Source: Actinocrispum wychmicini (GTDB lineage: Bacteria; Actinomycetota; Actinomycetes; Mycobacteriales; Pseudonocardiaceae). From it: DNA of 64,000 nt. The translations under genes and the position numbers were made by a program. Below are positions 59,026-64,000 of the stretch, piece by piece. The notes under the pieces are model-generated. The model searched no databases, was not told where the DNA came from, and saw only the letters and a list, made by a program, of their open reading frames with translations. Where the stretch lies: positions 1,367,546-1,431,545 of the forward strand of contig NZ_SLWS01000001.1 of assembly GCF_004345645.1 (NCBI RefSeq), in the 5' to 3' direction. Within the stretch, counting starts at the first letter, position 1; each line of letters begins with the position of its first letter.

Positions 59026-60534
59026 ATGCCAGGGGTCGGGTTGTGGCGGACCAAGTCGGTTGAGCAGTCGATGTCGGACACCGACGAACCGGACAGCAAG
59101 CTTCGGAGAGACCTGTCCGCGTGGGACCTGACGGTGTTCGGTGTCGCCGTGGTCATCGGGGCCGGCATCTTCACGTTGACCGCCCGGACGGCCGGTGACT
59201 TCGCCGGTCCGTCGGTGGCGTTGGCGTTCGTGCTCGCGGCGGTCGCGTGTGCTTTGGCCGCGTTGTGCTACGCGGAGTTCGCGTCGACGGTTCCGGTGGC
59301 TGGGAGCGCGTACACGTTCTCGTACGCCACTTTCGGCGAGCTGATCGCCTGGATCATCGGCTGGGACCTGGTGCTGGAGTTCGCGGTCGGCGCGGCGGCG
59401 GTGGCCAAGGGATGGTCGGCGTACCTGCAGGTGGTCCTCGGATACATCTTCGGCGACGGCGTCTCCACCATCGCGCACGTGGCCGGACTGGAGATCGACT
59501 GGGGCGCGCTGCTGCTGGTGGTCGTGCTGGCGGCGCTGCTGACGTTGGGCACCAAGCTGTCGTCCCGGGTGAGCCTGGTGATCACCGGGATCAAGGTCGC
59601 CATCGTGCTGTTCGTGATCTTCTTCGGGATCGCGTACATCAAGGCACAGAACTACACCCCGTTCGTGCCACCCCAGGCGCCCCCGACCGCGACGTCCAGC
59701 ACAGGCATTGACCAGACGGTGTTCTCGTTGCTGGCCGGCGGCGCGGACAGCACGTACGGCATCTTCGGGTTGCTGGCCGCCGCCTCCTTGGTGTTCTTCG
59801 CGTTCATCGGCTTCGACGTGGTGGCGACGACCGCGGAGGAGACGAGGAACCCGCAGAAGGCGGTGCCGCGCGGAATCCTGGGCTCGCTCGCCATCGTGAC
59901 CGTGCTGTACGTGTCGGTTTCCCTTGTGGTGGTGGGCATGCTGCCGTACGGCAAGCTGGCGACCAACGCGGCCCCGGCCGGCCGCAAGACACTGGCGACG
60001 GCGTTCTCGGCCAACGGGGTCGACTGGGCCGCCAACGTGATCTCGATCGGCGCCCTCGCCGGCCTGACCACGGTCGTCATGGTGCTGATCCTCGGCCAGG
60101 TCCGGATCGTGTTCGCGATGTCCCGTGACGGCCTGCTGCCCAGAAGCCTGTCCAGGACAGGAAACCGCGGCACCCCGGCGCGCGCGACGGTCATCATCGC
60201 CGCGCTGGTCGCCGTGGCGGCCGGCTTCTTCGCGGCGGACAAACTTGAGGAAATGGTGAACGTCGGCACCTTGTTCGCGTTCATCCTGGTCTCCGCCGGG
60301 GTCTGGATCCTCCGCCGGACCCGGCCGGACCTGGAACGTGGATTCCGGGTCCCGTGGGTCCCGCTGATCCCGATCCTGGCGATCCTGGCCTGTCTGTGGC
60401 TGATGCTGAACCTGTCGGTGCTGACCTGGATCCGGTTCGCCGTCTGGATGCTCCTCGGCTTCATCGTGTACTTCACCTACAGCCGAAGGAACTCCGTGCT
60501 GGGCAAACGCCTGTCGGCCGAGAACTTCTTGTGA
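59026..60534 (+). CDS. APC-family amino acid permease
   Basis: A 502-residue transporter of the cationic amino acid/APC type with about 12 membrane helices. Helix 1 carries VVIGAGIFTLTARTAGDFAG, the unwound GAGIF substrate-binding motif, then CYAEFASTVPVAGSAYTFSY and WDLVLEFAVGAAAVAKGW, typical of this group. A cytoplasmic loop ALAEETRNPQ-like (FDVVATTAEETRNPQKAVPR) follows helix 6. ATG 59026 is selected; TTG 59014 is the frame start. It probably imports basic or neutral amino acids. The gene ends 1 base before the convergent frameshifted gene. Confidence 0.93.
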   Translation: MPGVGLWRTKSVEQSMSDTDEPDSKLRRDLSAWDLTVFGVAVVIGAGIFTLTARTAGDFAGPSVALAFVLAAVACALAALCYAEFASTVPVAGSAYTFSYATFGELIAWIIGWDLVLEFAVGAAAVAKGWSAYLQVVLGYIFGDGVSTIAHVAGLEIDWGALLLVVVLAALLTLGTKLSSRVSLVITGIKVAIVLFVIFFGIAYIKAQNYTPFVPPQAPPTATSSTGIDQTVFSLLAGGADSTYGIFGLLAAASLVFFAFIGFDVVATTAEETRNPQKAVPRGILGSLAIVTVLYVSVSLVVVGMLPYGKLATNAAPAGRKTLATAFSANGVDWAANVISIGALAGLTTVVMVLILGQVRIVFAMSRDGLLPRSLSRTGNRGTPARATVIIAALVAVAAGFFAADKLEEMVNVGTLFAFILVSAGVWILRRTRPDLERGFRVPWVPLIPILAILACLWLMLNLSVLTWIRFAVWMLLGFIVYFTYSRRNSVLGKRLSAENFL

Positions 60535-60535
60535 T

Positions 60536-61455
60536 CTAACGGCGGGCACGCAGAATGCTTTGGTACACGGCGTCCACGGGCCAGGCGAGCCGTGGGTTGG
60601 TGTCGATGACGGGAGCGCACGGCAGTCGCTGTTTCCGCGCGAGCGGTCTGAGCCTGTTCCCGGCGTCGAACACCGCGTTCAGCAAGGCGAACAGGGCACT
60701 CGCGCGGGGATCGGACAGGTCGTCTTCGTCCGCCGCGGCGAACATCTCGTTGACGTAACTGGTGTGCGCGATCGGAAGTTCGTGTGCCCGCAGTCGGTCT
60801 CGCATCCGCTTGTGAATCGTGGCGCACTCGCGGCCCACCCACTGGGCCGGTCGCACTCGGCGCGTCGGAACCAGCGCAGCCGGCTGACGATCTCCGAGTC
60901 GTGATGCGCCATCAGGAACAGGTGCTCGGCCAGGGTGAGACGGGTGGGTGCCAGCTGCCGGGCGCGGTCGACGTCGAGCGAGTCCGGGTCCACCGGTCGT
61001 ACGGACAGCAGGATTCCCGGCCGCTCCAGCCAGTACAGGCGGTACGGACCGGGTGGCGGCAGAGGTGGGGTTCCCTCGGGCGCCCGGATCCGAGTCGAAC
61101 CCGTCACCGCTGTGTCGCTGTTGGTGATCCTGCCCACCGCGTTGGTGACCCGCTTCGAGGCGAAGCCGGCGACCATCTGGCGGTGGTGCCGGCGGCGGAC
61201 AACGGCGACCACTGCGGGGACCGGCATCCACCACGCGGTGAGCAGCGCCAGGACGACCGCTCCCTGGACACCCCAGCGGAACGCCGCCACCTCCATGAAC
61301 AGCCAGAGCACCAGCAGCGTCGTGGCCACACTGAGCAGGCGCTTTCGCGAAGTCACGACCATCGCCCGCTGCAGCGGGGTCAGCCGGCCTTGGGCGTTGA
61401 CCTGGCACGTCTCCGGGTCGGTCCACGACCACCCCGCGGCCGGTCGCTCTGACAT
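60536..61455 (-). pseudogene. Frameshifted gene for a two-TM hypothetical protein
   Basis: Two overlapping minus-strand frames look like one broken gene. From ATG 61455 the first frame encodes about 200 residues: an N-terminal soluble part, two membrane helices (TTLLVLWLFMEVAAF, AVVLALLTAWWMPVPAVVAV) and a conserved-looking region ending in DSEIVSRLRWFRRAECDRP. After about 60850 sense continues in the other frame (PAQWVGRECATIHKRM, AHTSYVNEMFAAADEDD, NPRLAWPVDAVYQSI) to the stop at 60536. One missing base near CGGCCCAGTGGG (60840-60860) would restore the frame. This is either a real loss, a sequencing error or, less likely, programmed slippage. Function unknown. Confidence 0.65.
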
Positions 61456-61468
61456 GCCGTCACCCCTG

Positions 61469-62755
61469 ATGGACAATCCCGTTGTGCTGATCGCGTGTCT
61501 CGACGTCGGGTCGACCTGGACCAAGGGTGCTCTCGTTTCCGCCGAGGGGGAACTCCTCGCCACCGCGCAGCACGCCACCACCCCGCCCGAAGTCCTGGAC
61601 GGCATGGGCGAGGTCCTCGCCGCGATGGGCGCCCACGACGAGGTCCTGGTCTGTTCCTCGGCGGGTGGCGGCCTGCGGCTGGCCGTGGTCGGTCAGGAAC
61701 GGCTGATCAGCGCCGAGGCCGGGTATCGGGTCGCGTTGTCCGCTGGTGCCAAGGTCGTGCACGTCTCCGCCGGTGAACTCGATGGCGCGGGCATCAGGGA
61801 GCTGCGGGCCGCCAAGCCGGACGTGATCCTGCTTGTCGGCGGCACCGACGGCGGCGACACCAAGGTCCTCCTGCACAACGCCAGCGCTCTGGCCCGCAAC
61901 CGGCTCCGGCCGCCGATCGTCCTCGCCGGCAACGTCAAGGCCCAGGCGGACGCTCTGGACCTGTTGCGGGAGCGGACTGTTGTCGCCACCGAGAACGTTC
62001 TCCCCGATGTGGGGGAGCTCGCGCCCGGCCCGGCCCGCACAGCCATCCGGGACGTCTTCCTGCGGCACGTCATCGGCGGGAAGGGCCTGTCCAGGGGGCC
62101 ACGGTTCCGTGGCATGGTCAGCGCCGTCACGCCGGACGCCGTCCTCACGGGGGTGTCCCAACTTGCCGCCGTCCAGGGTGACGACGGGGCGGTCCTGGTG
62201 ATCGACGTCGGTGGTGCGACCACGGACGTGTACTCGGCGGTGTCCACACAGGACGATGAGCGACGGGCTGTCGCGTTGCCCGCGGACCGGCGCACGGTCG
62301 AAGGCGACATCGGCATGCGGTGGTCCGCGCCCGGAATTGTCCAGGAGGCGGCGGCACAACGACTCATCGCGCCAGGAGAACTCCACGAGGAAGCCGGCTA
62401 TCGGGCCAGGACTGTCGACTTCATTCCCCTGACACCCGCTGATTTCAGAATCGACCTGAAGTTGGCGGGTTTGGCGGCGGTCATTGCCGTCCGTCGTCAT
62501 CTAACACTGTTAGAGAACCGGCTGGGGCCGAAAGGCGCCGGGCTCATTGTGTTGTCCGGCGGGGTTTTCCGGCACGCGGACGACCTTTCCGCGGTTTTCG
62601 ACGAGCTGCGCGCCGATCCCGTACTCCGGCCGGTTCTGCGCAACGCGCGAGTTGTCGTCGACCGTCACTATGTTCTCGCGCCCGCGGGTTTGCTGACTCA
62701 GGCGGACCGTACCGAAGCCGCGCGGCGGCTGCTGGTAACACTTGGCCGCGATTGA
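61469..62755 (+). CDS. MutL/GlmL-type ATPase (mutase-activation family)
   Basis: A 428-residue protein of the ASKHA superfamily, MutL/GlmL family. GlmL-type proteins accompany B12-dependent glutamate, methyleneglutarate or ornithine aminomutases and probably repair or load them. Seen: ACLDVGSTWTKGALVSAEGE (phosphate 1), SSAGGGLRLAVVGQE, LLVGGTDGGDTKVLLHNAS, and IDVGGATTDVYSAVS (phosphate 2), with LIVLSGGVFRHADDL near the end. No mutase subunit lies within the window. ATG 61469 is chosen, though ATG 61454 and GTG 61484 are possible. It is divergent from the frameshifted gene. A TTA codon occurs in HLTLLENRL. Confidence 0.85.
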   Translation: MDNPVVLIACLDVGSTWTKGALVSAEGELLATAQHATTPPEVLDGMGEVLAAMGAHDEVLVCSSAGGGLRLAVVGQERLISAEAGYRVALSAGAKVVHVSAGELDGAGIRELRAAKPDVILLVGGTDGGDTKVLLHNASALARNRLRPPIVLAGNVKAQADALDLLRERTVVATENVLPDVGELAPGPARTAIRDVFLRHVIGGKGLSRGPRFRGMVSAVTPDAVLTGVSQLAAVQGDDGAVLVIDVGGATTDVYSAVSTQDDERRAVALPADRRTVEGDIGMRWSAPGIVQEAAAQRLIAPGELHEEAGYRARTVDFIPLTPADFRIDLKLAGLAAVIAVRRHLTLLENRLGPKGAGLIVLSGGVFRHADDLSAVFDELRADPVLRPVLRNARVVVDRHYVLAPAGLLTQADRTEAARRLLVTLGRD

Positions 62756-62788
62756 CGGTCCGTCGCGCCCTCACCTAACTTTCGGCCC

Positions 62789-63586
62789 GTGACTGAGATA
62801 GCCGAGTTGTACGGTGACGCACTTTTCGCCCACGACCACGATCTGGAGGCGGTGCGACTGGACGCGATGACCCGGATGCACGATCCGGCGACTCAGGCAC
62901 GACTCCAGGTCATCGCCCGGCCGGGCATGCGCTGCCTGGACGTCGGCGCCGGCCTCGGCCGGGTCTCCGGGTGGCTCGCCGAGCAGGTCGCGCCGGGCCA
63001 GGTGACCGCGTTGGACAAGGATGTCCGGCTGCTCAACGCGTTGCCTGACGTGTACCCGAGCGTGCAGGTCGTCGCGGCCGACATCAGCGACAAGACGCTC
63101 GATTTCGGCACGTTCGACCTGGTGCACTGCCGGATGGTGCTGATGCACCTGCGCAACCGCATCGAGGTGTTCCAGAAGCTCACCCAGTGGGTCGCGCCGG
63201 GCGGCTGGATCGTCCTGGCCGACGCGGTCCACGCGACCATGGTCAGCCCGCCGGAGAACCCGTTCCGCCAGCTGATGGAACGGCACTGGCGCACCCTGGA
63301 GAAGTCCATCGGCACGGACAACTCGTGGGCGTGGCAGTACCCGGAGCTGTTGCACGAGGCCGGGTTCGTCGACGTTGGCGTCGAGATGTACCAACCGCCG
63401 ATCACGATGAACTCCGCGGCTGGGCGGTTCTGGGCGCTCAACTTCGGGCACCTGCGGGACCGCATCCTGTCCGACGGGTACGTCGACGAGGAGCTCTTCG
63501 AGGCGGCGGTCGGCGTGATGAGCGAGCCGGGCTTCACCGAGCTGTCCATGGGCCTGGTGACCGCCTGGGCCCGCAAGAAGCCCTAG
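62789..63586 (+). CDS. SAM-dependent methyltransferase
   Basis: A 265-residue class I methyltransferase. Motif I is MRCLDVGAGLGRVSGWLAEQ, motif II region VTALDKDVRLLNALP, and motif IV FDLVHCRMVLMHLRNR, followed by APGGWIVLADAVHATMV. The C-terminal part resembles small-molecule methyltransferases. The substrate is unknown. GTG start, 33 bases after the MutL-type gene on the same strand, so they may be co-transcribed. Its stop overlaps the stop of the partial convergent gene by 3 bases. Confidence 0.92.
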   Translation: MTEIAELYGDALFAHDHDLEAVRLDAMTRMHDPATQARLQVIARPGMRCLDVGAGLGRVSGWLAEQVAPGQVTALDKDVRLLNALPDVYPSVQVVAADISDKTLDFGTFDLVHCRMVLMHLRNRIEVFQKLTQWVAPGGWIVLADAVHATMVSPPENPFRQLMERHWRTLEKSIGTDNSWAWQYPELLHEAGFVDVGVEMYQPPITMNSAAGRFWALNFGHLRDRILSDGYVDEELFEAAVGVMSEPGFTELSMGLVTAWARKKP

Positions 63587-64000
63587 AGAACCAAGCCGGC
63601 CGCCTGGGCCACGGCCAGGTCCCATTCCGGGTCGGCGAGGTAGTCGCCGTGCCGCCGCACCCCCGGGGACCAGCGCAGACCGGGTGTGGGCTGCAGCGCC
63701 GGGTCCGGCAGCCAGTGGTCGCCGCCGAGGACCAACGCTCCCGACGACGTGAGCGTGGCCGCGGCGAGTGGGCCGCTGGTGCCGTCCGGCCGGAATCCCA
63801 CGCCGATCAGCTTCGACGCGACGACCTGCCGTCGCCAGGTGGTGACTCCACCGCCCAACGGGTCCGTGCCACGGCACAACGCCCGCCAACGCCCGTCCAG
63901 CAACCCGTGCAGCTCCGCCAGCGACCCGTGCGGGACCACGCCGGGGAACGCCCGTGGGTACGCCCACTGCAGCGGCGATCCGGCGGTGACCAGGCCGACG
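63583..64000 (-). CDS. 3' end of a gene running off the window (partial)
   Basis: The last 138 residues of an open frame that enters from the right edge. No start lies inside the window, since the frame stays open from 64000. Visible text: LVTAGSPLQWAYPRAFPG, then LLDGRWRALCRGTDPLGGGV, VVASKLIGVGFRPDG, TSSGALVLGGDHWLPDPA and GDYLADPEWDLAVAQAAGLV. The first part resembles a hydrolase-type GSP loop and the rest the C-terminal region of actinobacterial integral-membrane proteins of unknown function. No firm family can be given. The stop codon overlaps that of the methyltransferase. Confidence 0.75.
   Translation of the reverse strand, partial: VGLVTAGSPLQWAYPRAFPGVVPHGSLAELHGLLDGRWRALCRGTDPLGGGVTTWRRQVVASKLIGVGFRPDGTSGPLAAATLTSSGALVLGGDHWLPDPALQPTPGLRWSPGVRRHGDYLADPEWDLAVAQAAGLVL

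Noticed and set aside
57877..60549. 890-residue open frame on the minus strand
   Set aside because: It runs antisense to the cation transporter and the permease, has no recognisable motif and is His/Asp/Gln-rich, a typical high-GC shadow.

Overview
The window is high-GC actinobacterial DNA with GTG/ATG starts, many 1-4 base stop/start overlaps and few TTA codons. Gene content and order point to a mycolata relative without an obvious mycolate locus, most likely order Pseudonocardiales (Amycolatopsis, Lentzea, Saccharothrix, Kibdelosporangium or similar). The genus cannot be fixed from the sequence. From memory, the backbone (GtrA, purK-purE, fadE25-like dehydrogenase, LCP protein, TIGR03089 protein, rmlD, wbbL, manC, fbiA-fbiB, whiB2, zincin-like protein, DUF3499 protein, manB, SIS protein, manA) follows the Mycobacterium tuberculosis Rv3255c-Rv3277 block. 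Differences from that backbone mark likely insertions.

Layout. 1-5.5 kb: a two-component system, two GtrA proteins and an unusual sigma factor fused to an anti-sigma-like zinc finger, a membrane segment and an exported proline-rich/beta tail. 5.7-12 kb: a degenerate GGDEF-like protein, three GT-C membrane mannosyltransferase-like genes, purK-purE. 12.1-15.5 kb: a type VII secretion (ESX) accessory module (EspG-like chaperone, small helical protein, DUF3558 lipoprotein, PPE/WXG-like Gly-rich protein) without any secretion machinery. 15.5-19.5 kb: acyl-CoA dehydrogenase, acyl-CoA synthetase, META-domain lipoprotein, VOC protein. 19.5-25.1 kb: TIGR03089 protein, two LCP ligases, dTDP-rhamnose genes rmlB and rmlD. 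25.1-36.2 kb: glycosyltransferase-rich island with a GT2-GT4 fusion, a class C beta-lactamase-like lipoprotein and a TetR/MFS pair; a 166-bp hairpin lies inside it. 36.2-44.3 kb: wbbL-like rhamnosyltransferase, manC, an AlkA-like glycosylase, Nudix hydrolase, a second ESX-type trio (YbaB, EspC-like, large helical protein) and F420 genes fbiB-fbiA. 44.3-52.9 kb: SDR, XRE regulator, M50 protease, whiB2-type gene with a recognisable promoter, a 1040-residue GT2-membrane protein, enoyl-CoA hydratase and a MocR regulator. 52.9-64 kb: manB-Trm112-SIS-manA mannose operon, cation and amino acid transporters, a frameshifted gene, an orphan MutL/GlmL-type ATPase, a methyltransferase and the 3' end of a gene leaving the window.

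How it works together: ManA, ManB and ManC take fructose-6-P to GDP-mannose, the probable source of polyprenyl-P-mannose for the GT-C enzymes. RmlB and RmlD make dTDP-rhamnose, used by the WbbL-like enzyme on the galactan linker. The LCP proteins attach finished polymers to peptidoglycan. GtrA proteins, the many GT2/GT4 enzymes and the 1040-residue GT fit the same theme of envelope glycan assembly.

The least explained items are the membrane-tethered sigma factor, the 166-bp near-complete hairpin that contains a start codon (26206-26371), a three-copy palindromic repeat family (30388, 47383, 58786) and the machinery-free ESX modules. No rRNA, tRNA, CRISPR array, insertion sequence or prophage was recognised. 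No stretch longer than 300 bases lacks a gene.
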